Below are positions 1 through 9,557 of a stretch of 64,000 bases of DNA, piece by piece. The DNA comes from Malassezia japonica (Eukaryota > Basidiomycota > Malasseziomycetes > Malasseziales > Malasseziaceae), in contig NC_083376.1 of the NCBI RefSeq assembly GCF_029542785.1, forward strand, positions 372,001 through 436,000, read 5' to 3'. Numbering within the stretch: the first letter of the stretch is position 1; every line of letters begins with the position of its first letter. The translations under genes were made by a program, and so were the position numbers. The notes under the pieces were generated by a model. It was not told the origin of the DNA. It saw only the letters and a program-made list of their open reading frames with translations, and did not search any database.

Positions 1-4
1 CGTC

Positions 5-1273
5 ATGGCGTCTAGTTGGAGGAGTGCGCTGCATGCGCTGCGTGCGGTGCGGCCGCAGGCGCGCCCGTACTCGTCCTCGCCGCGCGCTTTTGCGCCGGTG
101 CGGGTAGGCTCTGCGGCGCCGGTGGCGGTCGGCGTCGCCGCGCCGCCGCCGGCCGCGACGCCGGCCGGCCCCTTCCGCCGCGAGCGCCGCGCAGCGCAAA
201 AGCGCCAGCGCAAGATGGCCAAGAAGCGCAAGGAGAGCGAGTCAATTGCTGTGCGCCTCGGTGTCACCGAAAAGAAGGTCGCGCCGCTCGTGCGGACAGA
301 CCACCAGTTCAAGACCTTTAAGCCGATTACCCCGTCGATCCGCTGGGTCCGGCACCCGCTCCAGGGCGATCTGCACCGCGGCCGCCCGGTGCGTGAGCTG
401 ACGCAGGCCAAGCGCAGCACGGGCGGCCGCAACCACCATGGCCACATCACGGTGCGTGGCCGCGGCGGTGGCCACCGTCGCCGCCTGCGTCTCGTCGACT
501 TTTACCGCTGGGAGTCGGGCGAGCAAAAGGTCGTGCGCCTCGAGTACGACCCCAACCGCAGCGCGCACCTCGCGCTGATCGAGCATACCGAGTCTGGGCG
601 CCAGAGCTACATCCTCGCGCCGGACGAGCTGTCGGTGGGCGACACGGTGCAGAGCTACCGCACGATGCAGGCCGGCGGCCCCTCGTCCAGCTCGAGCCTG
701 GACCTGGGTATTTTTCGTACGCACGCGATCCGCCCCGGAAACGTGCTGCCGCTGCGTCTGATTCCCATCGGCACGACGATCCACGCCATCTCGCTGCTGC
801 CCCTCGGCCCCGCCAAGATGGTGCGCGCGGCCGGCACGCACGGCCAGCTCGTCGCCTTTTCGTCGTACCGCAAAAAGGCGGACGATGCGCTGGTCGAGGA
901 CGTGTCGCCGAACGCCATCGGCACGCACGCGCAGGTGCGCCTGTCGAGCGGCGAGGTACGCCTCGTGCCGGTCGACTGCTGTGCGACGATCGGGGTGGTG
1001 GGCAACAAGGACCACCAGCACCGCCGCCTCGGCAAGGCTGGCCGCTCGCGCTGGCTCGGCCGCCGCCCCAAGGTGCGCGGTACGGCGATGAACGCGGTCG
1101 ACCACCCCCACGGTGGTGGCCGCGGCAAGTCCAAGTCGAACAAGGTCCCCCGCTCGATCTACGGCTACCCCAAGAAGTTCCAGCGCACGCGCAAGCCCGG
1201 CACGCGCGGCGGCAACCGCATGGTGCTCCGCGAGCGCCCGCGCCGCAACGGCAAGCGTGCTGGCAAGGCCTAA
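5..1273 (+). CDS. RML2: Mitochondrial large ribosomal subunit protein uL2m
   Basis: This 422-residue protein belongs to the universal ribosomal protein L2 family and should sit in the large subunit of the mitochondrial ribosome next to the peptidyl transferase centre. The first ~65 residues are Arg/Ala/Ser-rich with no acidic patch, as expected of a mitochondrial presequence (MASSWRSALHALRAVRP). The core carries the L2 landmarks: GGRNHHGHITVRGRGGGHRR near residues 138-157 and VDHPHGGGRGKSKSNK near residue 363. The second holds the invariant His equivalent to His229 of E. coli L2. The frame is intact without introns. It converges on the mitoribosomal mS38 gene 19 bp away. Confidence 0.93.
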   Translation: MASSWRSALHALRAVRPQARPYSSSPRAFAPVRVGSAAPVAVGVAAPPPAATPAGPFRRERRAAQKRQRKMAKKRKESESIAVRLGVTEKKVAPLVRTDHQFKTFKPITPSIRWVRHPLQGDLHRGRPVRELTQAKRSTGGRNHHGHITVRGRGGGHRRRLRLVDFYRWESGEQKVVRLEYDPNRSAHLALIEHTESGRQSYILAPDELSVGDTVQSYRTMQAGGPSSSSSLDLGIFRTHAIRPGNVLPLRLIPIGTTIHAISLLPLGPAKMVRAAGTHGQLVAFSSYRKKADDALVEDVSPNAIGTHAQVRLSSGEVRLVPVDCCATIGVVGNKDHQHRRLGKAGRSRWLGRRPKVRGTAMNAVDHPHGGGRGKSKSNKVPRSIYGYPKKFQRTRKPGTRGGNRMVLRERPRRNGKRAGKA

Positions 1274-1292
1274 ATAGCTGTTGGTATCTACG

Positions 1293-2261
1293 CTACTTCT
1301 TGAGGCGCTGGCGCTCCGCGCGCTGCGCCTTGCGCAGCTTCTTGTACTTGTGCTTGTTCATCTTTTTCCTGCGCTTCCTGCGCACACTGTCGAGGTGCAC
1401 AGGCGCAGCAGGCTTGGGCGCGTCGCCTTGCATCTGCTCCAGCACGGCGTTCCACTCGCGCTGCGCCTGGACCTGCGTCTGGACGAGGCCGTGGGACAGC
1501 CAGAGGTGCGCATCTTGGTCCGCGTGCTCCTCGTTCAGCGCGGGCTCCATGGCAAACGCCTTGGGCGTGCGCGCGGCCGACGGAGGCACGTAGGGCTCGG
1601 TATGCGCGCCGAGGTGCGTCGCCACGCCGCGGCCCCACTCTTTTTGCGAGCCGCTGGGCTCGCCGAGCACCACGAGCTCGGCTTCGTGGCCGAGGCGCTC
1701 GGCACGCGCGACGTCCTCGCCGCGCTCGAGCGCGTTGGCAATCGCCTCTTCGCGCGCGTCTTCGTCGCGCTCTCGTCGCTCGATGCGCTTCGACTCGGCG
1801 TGGACGACCGGCGATGCGGGCGGCGTCGCGCGGCGCATGCCCCTGCGCATGCGCTTCGTACGCGGCGCCACGTCCAGCTGGCTCAGGCGGTCGAGCATCT
1901 CGCCAAACGTGGCGCTGTCCACGCCGCGCGTCCGGCGCCGCCAGTGCCCTTCCGGCGCCTCTTCAAACTCGGACAAGAGCATGTCCGGCTGGATCAGGCG
2001 CGACGGGCGCACAGGCAGTGTCTCGTGCTCCAAGAGCGGACGGTGCTGCGCGTAGAGCTGCTGCAAGTGCAGGCTGCGCTCGCTCGTCGGCGGCGGCACG
2101 GCCCGGGGCTGCATCGGCATCGAGAACGGCGGGCGGCGCGCAAGCGACACCGCCTGGCACTGCATCACGCACTGAGCACGCCCACACGCCACAGGCGCCG
2201 CGCTGCTCACCGCCTGCGCCACGCGCACCGGCAGCCGAACGGCCATCGCTCCCTTTCGCAT
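1293..2261 (-). CDS. COX24: Mitochondrial small ribosomal subunit protein mS38 (Cox24/AURKAIP1 type)
   Basis: The extreme C-terminus RRKRRKKMNKHKYKKLRK is the diagnostic basic block of the mS38/Cox24/AURKAIP1 family, a component of the mitochondrial small ribosomal subunit that is also linked to COX1 mRNA handling. The rest is low-complexity and poorly conserved, as is normal for this family. I chose the ATG at 2261 (MRKGAMAVRLPVRV, 322 residues) because it has a CCACC context and yields a basic presequence. An upstream in-frame ATG at 2336 (MSALLARARPHV) is also possible. The gene is divergent from the LAMMER kinase and convergent with uL2m, so two mitoribosomal genes lie tail to tail. Confidence 0.8.
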   Translation of the reverse strand: MRKGAMAVRLPVRVAQAVSSAAPVACGRAQCVMQCQAVSLARRPPFSMPMQPRAVPPPTSERSLHLQQLYAQHRPLLEHETLPVRPSRLIQPDMLLSEFEEAPEGHWRRRTRGVDSATFGEMLDRLSQLDVAPRTKRMRRGMRRATPPASPVVHAESKRIERRERDEDAREEAIANALERGEDVARAERLGHEAELVVLGEPSGSQKEWGRGVATHLGAHTEPYVPPSAARTPKAFAMEPALNEEHADQDAHLWLSHGLVQTQVQAQREWNAVLEQMQGDAPKPAAPVHLDSVRRKRRKKMNKHKYKKLRKAQRAERQRLKK

Positions 2262-2275
2262 GGTGGAAGAGAGTC

Positions 2276-2281
2276 CACGTG
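2276..2281. promoter_or_regulatory. CACGTG box between mS38 and LAMMER kinase
   Basis: The sequence TCCACGTGAT lies in the divergent gap between starts 2261 and 2392. It has the E-box core bound by Cbf1/USF-type bHLH factors in fungi, and it recurs in many promoters of this window. Confidence 0.4.
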
Positions 2282-2391
2282 ATACCTCCACCGGCTCCGG
2301 CACGTGAGGACGTGCCCGAGCCAGCAGCGCGCTCATCCCCGCACGGTGTGTGTGACGAAGGCGCTTGCAGAGCGCGTCTAGGGCGCGAACG

Positions 2392-4149
2392 ATGGCCACA
2401 GTAGTGCCCCGCTTGAAGAAACGGCGTCTATCGCCTGGAGGAGGAATGGACGCGTACGCACCGTCGTACTCGTCGCTCGACCCGTCGCAGAGCTCGCTGA
2501 GCGACGGCTTATCGCCCCGTGCGCATGCCGCGCCGGCGTCCATGACGAGCGTCAAGGAGATGATCGATGGCAAGGAACGCCAAGTATATGTAATCAGTGA
2601 CGACGACGACGACGACACGCCGCCCGCGTCGCCGCTGCGCAACCCACCGGTGGTGGCTGCGGCGCGGCACAACGGCAAACGCAAAGCGTCGGCGCCGTGG
2701 AGCGGCTCCGACGAGGCGAGCGCCAAGCGCCAGCGGCATGATGCGAATACCGCGGTGCTCGACCAGCTCGCCGCGTCGCTCAATGCAAATGGAATGCGGC
2801 AGGCCTATGCAGAGCAGCCTGCCTATGCCGATCCCGAGGCGTACGGCTACGCCAACGCGCTCCCGGCGCCCTATACAATGCCGTCGCCCGCCTATCCCGA
2901 GATGTACGCGGCGGGGAGCCAGAACCTGTCGTTTGCGCCGGCGCAGGACAATGCTATGCTTCTCGCGCGGGCGAACAAGGTGGATCCCTACTACCCCTCG
3001 GCCAAGCCCCGGCAGTCGTATTACGATACCCGGCCTGTCGAGCCGTGGGCGAGTACGACGCAGGTGGACGGGCCCGAGGCGCTGATGGTCGACGACAAGG
3101 ACGGCCACTTTATTGTACGCGAAGGCGACCAAATCACGCCGCGCTATCAGATCCGAGGCATGCTGGGCCAAGGCACCTTTGGCAAGGTGGTCAACTGCTA
3201 CGACCGCAAGCTGCGCAGGTGTGTCGCAATCAAAGTCATCCGGGCCGTGCAAAAGTACCGCGATGCAAGTCAGATCGAGATCCGGGTACTGCAGTGCCTG
3301 CGCCAAAACGACCCGCTAAACGAGTACCAGTGCGTGCAGCTGCTCGAGACGTTTGATTTCCGGAATCACGTCTGCATCGTGTCGGATCTGCTGGACCGCA
3401 GTGTGTTTGATTTTCTCAAAGACAACCACTTCCAGCCCTTCCCTTGCCGCAATATTTGGTACTTTGCCAAACAGCTCTTCAAGAGCGTCGCATTTCTGCA
3501 CGGCCTCTCGCTGATCCACACGGATCTAAAGCCCGAGAATGTGCTGCTTGTGGACGCTTCGTACGACGTCGTTGCCACCTCGCGGCGCGCCAATGCACGC
3601 AAGAAGCGCGTCCTGCGCAACGCAGACATCCGCCTGATCGACTTTGGCAGCGCGACCTTTAACGACGAATACCACTCGGGCGTCGTTTCCACACGGCACT
3701 ACCGTGCCCCAGAGATTATCCTGGGGATGGGGTGGTCCTACCCTTGCGATGCATGGTCCTTGGGATGCATACTCGTGGAATTCTTTACCGGAGATGCCTT
3801 GTTCCAGACGCACGACAACTTGGAGCATTTGGCGATGATGGAAATGGTATTGGGGGGGTTGCCAGACGACTACCGGCGCAAGGCAGAGACATACAAGCCA
3901 GAATACTTCCGCAACGGCCACCTCGACTATCCGAAACCCGAGACGAGCAAGCAGAGCCGGCGGTACGTGCAGAACATGAAGCGCCTGCAAGACATTGTCG
4001 CAGCGCCCGCCGCCTACGCGAAACACAACCAGGCGTTTGTCTCGCTCCTGCGCCGCCTACTCGAGTTTGACCCGGCCAAGCGGATCACCATGCAGGAAGC
4101 GCTCTTGCACCCATACTTTGACCTCCAACCCAATGAGATCCCGCCCTAG
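2392..4149 (+). CDS. LAMMER (CLK/Kns1/Lkh1-type) dual-specificity protein kinase
   Basis: This is a 585-residue CMGC kinase. An unstructured N-terminal ~240 residues, with an acidic DDDDDD stretch, precedes the catalytic domain: GQGTFGKV (near 258), HTDLKPENVLL, DFGSATF, and the family signature EHLAMMEMVLG near 477, a variant of EHLAMMERILG. LAMMER kinases phosphorylate SR-type splicing factors and act in nutrient and stress responses (Kns1 in budding yeast, Lkh1 in fission yeast). The start is the ATG at 2392 (MATVVPRLKKRR); the frame is open upstream only through a TTG. A downstream ATG at 2446 would remove 18 residues. No intron is needed. Confidence 0.92.
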   Translation: MATVVPRLKKRRLSPGGGMDAYAPSYSSLDPSQSSLSDGLSPRAHAAPASMTSVKEMIDGKERQVYVISDDDDDDTPPASPLRNPPVVAAARHNGKRKASAPWSGSDEASAKRQRHDANTAVLDQLAASLNANGMRQAYAEQPAYADPEAYGYANALPAPYTMPSPAYPEMYAAGSQNLSFAPAQDNAMLLARANKVDPYYPSAKPRQSYYDTRPVEPWASTTQVDGPEALMVDDKDGHFIVREGDQITPRYQIRGMLGQGTFGKVVNCYDRKLRRCVAIKVIRAVQKYRDASQIEIRVLQCLRQNDPLNEYQCVQLLETFDFRNHVCIVSDLLDRSVFDFLKDNHFQPFPCRNIWYFAKQLFKSVAFLHGLSLIHTDLKPENVLLVDASYDVVATSRRANARKKRVLRNADIRLIDFGSATFNDEYHSGVVSTRHYRAPEIILGMGWSYPCDAWSLGCILVEFFTGDALFQTHDNLEHLAMMEMVLGGLPDDYRRKAETYKPEYFRNGHLDYPKPETSKQSRRYVQNMKRLQDIVAAPAAYAKHNQAFVSLLRRLLEFDPAKRITMQEALLHPYFDLQPNEIPP

Positions 4150-4240
4150 AGGGCATGCATCACGATAGATACCACGGCCATTCACGACTAAGTAATGTGG
4201 AAACCACGTTTTTTTTTTCTACCAAGCCAATGCTACGCAC

Positions 4241-4726
<486 letters not shown>

Positions 4727-4870
4727 CTAACCAAACAAAGTGTGGTGTCTTCTGATGGTTAGATGCCGCACGGCAAAAAGAATACGCACTGCTAAGCCAA
4801 ACAAGTGAGGAGCAAGAAGGCGGCGCGCCGCCCTTTCCTTTTGTACGCCCAGCGTGGGAAAAAAAAGTAG

Positions 4871-4878
4871 TCACGTGA
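4871..4878. promoter_or_regulatory. TCACGTGA palindrome upstream of RPS31
   Basis: A perfect 8-bp palindrome with the CACGTG core lies between the RBM8A stop and the RPS31 start. It is the same box seen before many other genes here. Confidence 0.4.
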
Positions 4879-4895
4879 AAACTAGGTCGATCGGG

Positions 4896-5479
4896 CTATG
4901 ACCGCATCGGGCTCCGGCTCCGCGCACGCTCCGCGCGGCGGCGTGGAGGTGCGTTCCGGGGGGGCTGCACAAACGCATAGTCCGCCTCGAGCGGCTGCTC
5001 GAGCAGCGTGAGCCCTTTTTTGCACGCGTCAATCGCTTGCCGCGCTTCGTCTTGCGTCTCGTATTGGAGAAGAGCATAGCCCTAGGAGTTAGCCAGAAAA
5101 CCTACCTTGACATAGCCCGTGCGCCGATCTAGGTTCAGGTGCAGGTCCTTGACCTTGCCGAAATCGAGAAAGAGGTCCATTACATCGTCCTCGGTCGCTT
5201 CTTCGTGCACATTGGTCACGACGACAATCCACCCTTCGACGGCTGCGTTAGACGCTCAACGTACATCGCGCAGCTTGCTCCTCCGCATCGCCAGCGGCGC
5301 CATCCAGGCGCTCAAACGTGCCCGACTTGACCCCATCGAGGTCATCGGACGCCCCAGGTCCAAAGCCGCGCCCGCGCCGCCGCACACTGGGATCTACAGG
5401 TGAGAAAAGAGAACATACCGTCGTCCAGGTCCATCTCCGCACCCCCGTCGCGCTCGTACCGCTCGCGCGCGTCGCTCAT
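4896..5479 (-). CDS. RBM8A: Exon junction complex RNA-binding protein Y14/RBM8A
   Basis: Removing three introns (5394-5418, 5243-5264 and 5082-5105; 25, 22 and 24 nt) gives 170 residues with one RRM. RNP-like segments are [39 protein letters not shown] and [13 protein letters not shown]. The tail is [10 protein letters not shown]. The run [20 protein letters not shown] closely tracks metazoan Y14. Y14 pairs with Mago in the exon junction complex deposited on spliced mRNA. The acidic N-terminus ([13 protein letters not shown]) is also typical. All introns have GT..AG ends and a CTAAC-like branch site close to the acceptor. Its start is 45 bp from the divergent THOC1 start. Confidence 0.93.
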
Positions 5480-5490
5480 CGTGGTGTGGT

Positions 5491-5500
5491 GTCACGTGAC
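5491..5500. promoter_or_regulatory. GTCACGTGAC palindrome shared by RBM8A and THOC1
   Basis: A perfect 10-bp palindrome lies inside the 45-bp gap between the two divergent start codons (5479 and 5525). With so little space it is the best candidate for a shared control element of an exon-junction-complex gene and a THO-complex gene. Confidence 0.5.
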
Positions 5501-5524
5501 ACAGCGCACGGCTTGCCCAGAAGC

Positions 5525-8028
5525 ATGACGCTGGGCGGGGGCGTCGCAACCGTCGCGCAGGCGCTGGACGAGCGCCTGCCGCAGATTCACGCTGGAGTGC
5601 ACGCTTCTAAGCCGCAGAATGTCGATCGGCTCGCGCCGCAGGATGCACTTGCGTGCGTCGAGCGCGAGGCGGCGTCGCTCGTCGACGCCCATCGCCAGGC
5701 GCGCGACGCGTGCGTCGCGGCAAAGGAGACGGACAGCACCGACGCGCCGGCACTGTACGAAGAGGCGCTGGCGGGTGTAGTGTGGGCCAAGGTGCACAAC
5801 TACCTCATGCAGGGCTCGGTAGAGCAGCTCGACGATCTCGTGGAGCGCTTCGACATAGCGCTGGCTTTGCAGCGGCTCGGTACGTCGCGCAACTAACGCA
5901 GGTGTCGCGGACCCTACGCTTCCTATGGCAGCTCTGGAAGACTGGATGGAGCGCTCGACGATCGCCGAGTGCATGGCGCTCTTTGACTATGCGGAATCGC
6001 GCGCGGCTTTCCTGACCGAGGTACGTCGTGCTCCTAACGCAGAATATGGCTGCCAATGGAGGCAAAGGACTGGTCCTTCTGCGGCTGTGTAACGAGCTGC
6101 TTCGTCGTCTGTCCAAGGCGCATCAGTCGCAAGCCGTCTTTGCGGGGCGCATCCTCACCTTTCTCTCCTCGCACTTTGCCATCGGCGAGCGGAGTGGTGT
6201 GAATCTCAAAGGCGAGTTCCACGTCGAGAATGCCACGTCCATCGAGGCTGTGGAAGTGCCGGAATCCATGGACGAGGACGACGCATCTGCCGAGGGCCAG
6301 GCATCCAACCCCCACTTTTATACCCTGTTTTGGAGCCTGCAGCAGTTCTTTGCGCGGCCTGTGCACCTCTTTGACCAGGCGACCGACACGCCTTGCGCCG
6401 AGGCCGTCGCTGCGATGCACCTCGGCGACGATGTGCGCGCCCCGATGAAGGCTTTCCAGCTCGCATCCGAATGTGTCCTCTCGGTGCTGCAACACTACAA
6501 CAAGGCAGAGGCACACCCGACGAGCGAGGCCAAGCTCGACACGTACAGCACCGAGGCGTTTTACCCCAAGTACCTCAGCGGCCGCCCGCTGCTGGCCTAT
6601 GAGCTGAGCGACATCTTGTTCCGCCGGCACATCCTCACGCAATTCCTCGTCCTCTTCCAGTTCCTCCTAGGATGCACTGCGACGAGCCGCGAAAAGAATG
6701 GGGGGTGGGCCAACAAGCTCCTCATTCCGCCCCACGAGCTGTCCGAAGCCGACGAAAAGTGGACGCGCCGCGCGTGGCGCCAAGTGCAGACGCAGCTGAA
6801 GGAGACCGGAAAGGACGGCCGCGAATTTCTGGGTACGGTCCTCGGCGTGCTCAAGCGCGAAAACAGCTGGATCCAGTGGAAGGGCGTTAGTGCGCCAGCA
6901 CTAGAGAAGGAGGCGCTGCCGCCGACCGACTCGGAGGCATGGGCCGAAAAGGCACACGCTGCTTTTTCGGCGCGCCTGGCTCAGTACCCTCACGCGCTGG
7001 GCACACCGGCGCTGAGCATGCTATGGGAGGACGGGTTCGTGCCGCAGGCGCCGTCGAGCGTCCAAGTGACCGACGAAGAGGGCAATCCCAAGACGCTCGC
7101 GACCGACGGTCTCGAGGAGCTCGAAATGCCGCCGATGCTGCCTTCTCTTACGTCGCTCAGTCGCTCGTTGCACATGGAAGAGCAGCGCGCGAAGCAGCGC
7201 CGCGCTGCGTTGGGCGACGAAATGGCGGACGAGGCAATGGCGCATATCCAGAATACCAAGCAGAGTCTTACCTGGCGCGCGCTGCGCAGTGCAGGCAATG
7301 CGCGCCTGCATTTGATGGCGCACATGAACGGCATCGACGATATTCCAGGTCTGCTGCAAGCTATCCACGACGAGGAGCAGAACGAGCCGTACGACGCGCC
7401 AATTCTGCGTGAAGCCAACGAGGCGGAAGAGAAGGCTCAGCGCGATGCCGAGGCGGAGGCCAAGGAGAAGGAGGAGAAGGAGCGGGAGGAGAAGGAAAAG
7501 GCCGAGAAAGAGGCCAAGGAGAAGGAAGAGAAGGAGAAGGCGGAGAAGGAGGCGAAGGAAGAGGCAGAAAAGGAGGGCGGGGAGGCCCAGGGCGAGGAGG
7601 ATGAGGCGGAGGCCGAGGATGTCGATGCCGATGCCGACGCCGATGCCGATGCCGACGCCGATGCTGATGCCGATGCCGACGCCGATGCCGATGCCGACGC
7701 CGACGCCGACGCTGATGCCGACACCAACACCGACAATGCACACGAGCACGACGACTCCCAGCCCACAAGCACCGAGCCTGCGACGTCGGCTGACCCGTCT
7801 GACACGGCCGATCCCTACGCTGATCACGATACCGATGACGAGGCCGGCGACGTCTCGCACATGCACGTCGACCACGAGACCTCGTCCGTGCATACGGCCG
7901 ACGAGCGCTCGGTGGACGAGACGCACGATGCGGACGCGACCTTTATGACCGCCCCCCACGCCGGCCGATCGAGCGATGTGGAATCCTCGCGCGAATCGAC
8001 GCCTGTTCCTCTACGGTCGGAAGCCTAG
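5525..8028 (+). CDS. THOC1: THO complex subunit 1 (Hpr1/THOC1)
   Basis: There are three exons (5525-5879, 5902-6020 and 6043-8028) with two 22-nt introns, for 819 residues. The segments LPMAALEDWMERSTIAECMALFDY, NGGKGLVLLRLCNELLRRLSK, GRILTFLSSHFAIGERSGVNL and HFYTLFWSLQQFF follow metazoan THOC1 closely. THO couples transcription elongation to mRNP export and suppresses R-loops in the nucleus. The C-terminal ~250 residues have diverged into a Lys/Glu-rich region (7420-7600) and an Asp-Ala dipeptide repeat (7620-7725). The stop TAG overlaps the stop of the convergent demethylase gene in a shared CTAG. Confidence 0.92.
7618..7725 (+). repeat. Hexamer-like microsatellite coding Asp-Ala repeats
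   Basis: Repeats of GCCGAC/GCCGATGCCGAC-type units encode about 17 consecutive Asp-Ala pairs inside the THOC1 tail. Unit variation is mostly GAC/GAT in the third codon position, which keeps the dipeptide while breaking nucleotide identity. Confidence 0.85.
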
Positions 8029-9557
8029 TGATTCCGCTGCCGCTTGCGTGGAGCGTCGTCTACAAAGTTGTGTAGTTTTTGTACGAGAGCACGAGGATCC
8101 GGTACAGCATCGTGCGGCACGGAATCGTGCGCCTTGCGTGCTTTAACTGTGCGCTGTCCCTCTGCATCGGTCTCTAGCATCGTTTCGAGCTCCTGTGCGA
8201 GGCGGCGGCACAGGTGCCGAATCCCGTCGCGCACGCGCGGCGCGAGCTCCATCGGCAAGCGCTCGGACCACCCCTGAGCCACATACCACGCAAGGCGCAT
8301 CAGGTGCGGAAACCGAAACTTGCGTGGAACGCGAGTCGCGATCTCGAGTTCCTCCAGACGCCAGTGCATCGCGACGTTAAAGTCCGAGAGGAAATTGCCG
8401 CCAATGACCAGCGTGTCCTGCGGCGTGTGTACGGCGTGAATCCAGCCGGCGGGAATCAGCATCGTCTCGCCCGCAGCGATTTCGACGCGTGCAAGGCGCT
8501 GCAAAGAGTCGCCGAGCCATTCGGCTTCCTGCCGCGCCGACGACGTCCACGCGCGGTACGCGTTGAGGTTGGCAGGCGTCGGCGGAGCAAAGAGGAACAC
8601 CTTTTTCCCCCATATCACATGGTAGTATACGTAACTTGCGGCAAAGTCGATGTGAAAGTCGGTAAACGCGCCTTGCACGCCCATCAGGACGTACCGCTGG
8701 ACTTTGGGCCACTTGCTTGCATCCTCCGCGGCAGGCCGCTTGTCGCGTGGCCAGTCGCGTTCGACCCAGTCGCTCTCGGCGACCATCGCAGGTGCCGCGA
8801 CCATCTCTTCCATGCGTGTGCCGGTGACCTCGAGACTAATCACGTTCAGAAGTTTTTCGCGCTCTGCCGCCGGCGTCTCAAAGTAAGATGCCCAGTCGTC
8901 CAGCGTCCAGGATGAAGAGGACATTTGCGTGCGCACGTCAATCACCTCGACGTTCGTCTCGGGGCCGACCCAATTGGCAATGTCGCGGATCGACGTCGTG
9001 CGGGGCGGCGCGCGCATGCCGCGAATCTCTGGGACGCCGTCTGGCGACGAGGGGACAATAGTCGGCGTGTCGAGCGCGTACGCGTCGTTCGCGAGCCATT
9101 CGCGTGTCCATGTGCTTGCAGGTACGCGCCGCGCGATATCAGGCAGCGGCGCACAGTGCGCCATGTACTCTTCCCAGCGGCGGAGCGGGTCCGGGGGGCG
9201 CCCTTCTTGGATGGCCGCATAGTCGGTTGTCGCGTGCTCGCGCTTCGATCGCCGCCGTGGGCCGCGCATCTTGTGCGAGTATCCACGCGCCTGGCACGGC
9301 GCACAGCACCACTTGTCGTACGCCTCGACGTCGTCCAGACCGAGGCACACGACATGAAACCAGGTCTTGCATTGGAAGCACGCGACCCACAGCTCCTTGT
9401 CGCGCTCGTCTTTGGGCGTGCACAGCGGGCACGTTTCCTCCTCTTCGGCCGCCTCGGCACTCGCCTCCTGCTTCACATCGAGCGGCTCAGCCTTGCAAGG
9501 CGGGCGCGCGTCTAGCGCCATGAATGTGGACCGTTCGCCGTTCTCCTCCACTTTCAT
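8025..9557 (-). CDS. PHD finger-JmjC histone demethylase (Jhd1/KDM2-7 type)
   Basis: This is a 510-residue protein with an N-terminal PHD finger (CPLC...CFQC...WFHVVCLGL...WCCAPC, about 43-90) and a JmjC domain in the second half. The Fe(II) ligands are visible as DFHIDFAASYVYYHV (His-x-Asp, near 302) and GWIHAVHTP (distal His, near 376); KVFLFAPPTPANL lies between them. Proteins of this layout demethylate lysines of histone H3 with 2-oxoglutarate and oxygen. The start is either the ATG at 9557 (MKVEENGERSTF) or 9521 (MALDARPPC). Each ATG shares a CATG with a candidate start of TRIP4. The stop shares CTAG with THOC1. Confidence 0.88.
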   Translation of the reverse strand: MKVEENGERSTFMALDARPPCKAEPLDVKQEASAEAAEEEETCPLCTPKDERDKELWVACFQCKTWFHVVCLGLDDVEAYDKWCCAPCQARGYSHKMRGPRRRSKREHATTDYAAIQEGRPPDPLRRWEEYMAHCAPLPDIARRVPASTWTREWLANDAYALDTPTIVPSSPDGVPEIRGMRAPPRTTSIRDIANWVGPETNVEVIDVRTQMSSSSWTLDDWASYFETPAAEREKLLNVISLEVTGTRMEEMVAAPAMVAESDWVERDWPRDKRPAAEDASKWPKVQRYVLMGVQGAFTDFHIDFAASYVYYHVIWGKKVFLFAPPTPANLNAYRAWTSSARQEAEWLGDSLQRLARVEIAAGETMLIPAGWIHAVHTPQDTLVIGGNFLSDFNVAMHWRLEELEIATRVPRKFRFPHLMRLAWYVAQGWSERLPMELAPRVRDGIRHLCRRLAQELETMLETDAEGQRTVKARKAHDSVPHDAVPDPRALVQKLHNFVDDAPRKRQRNH

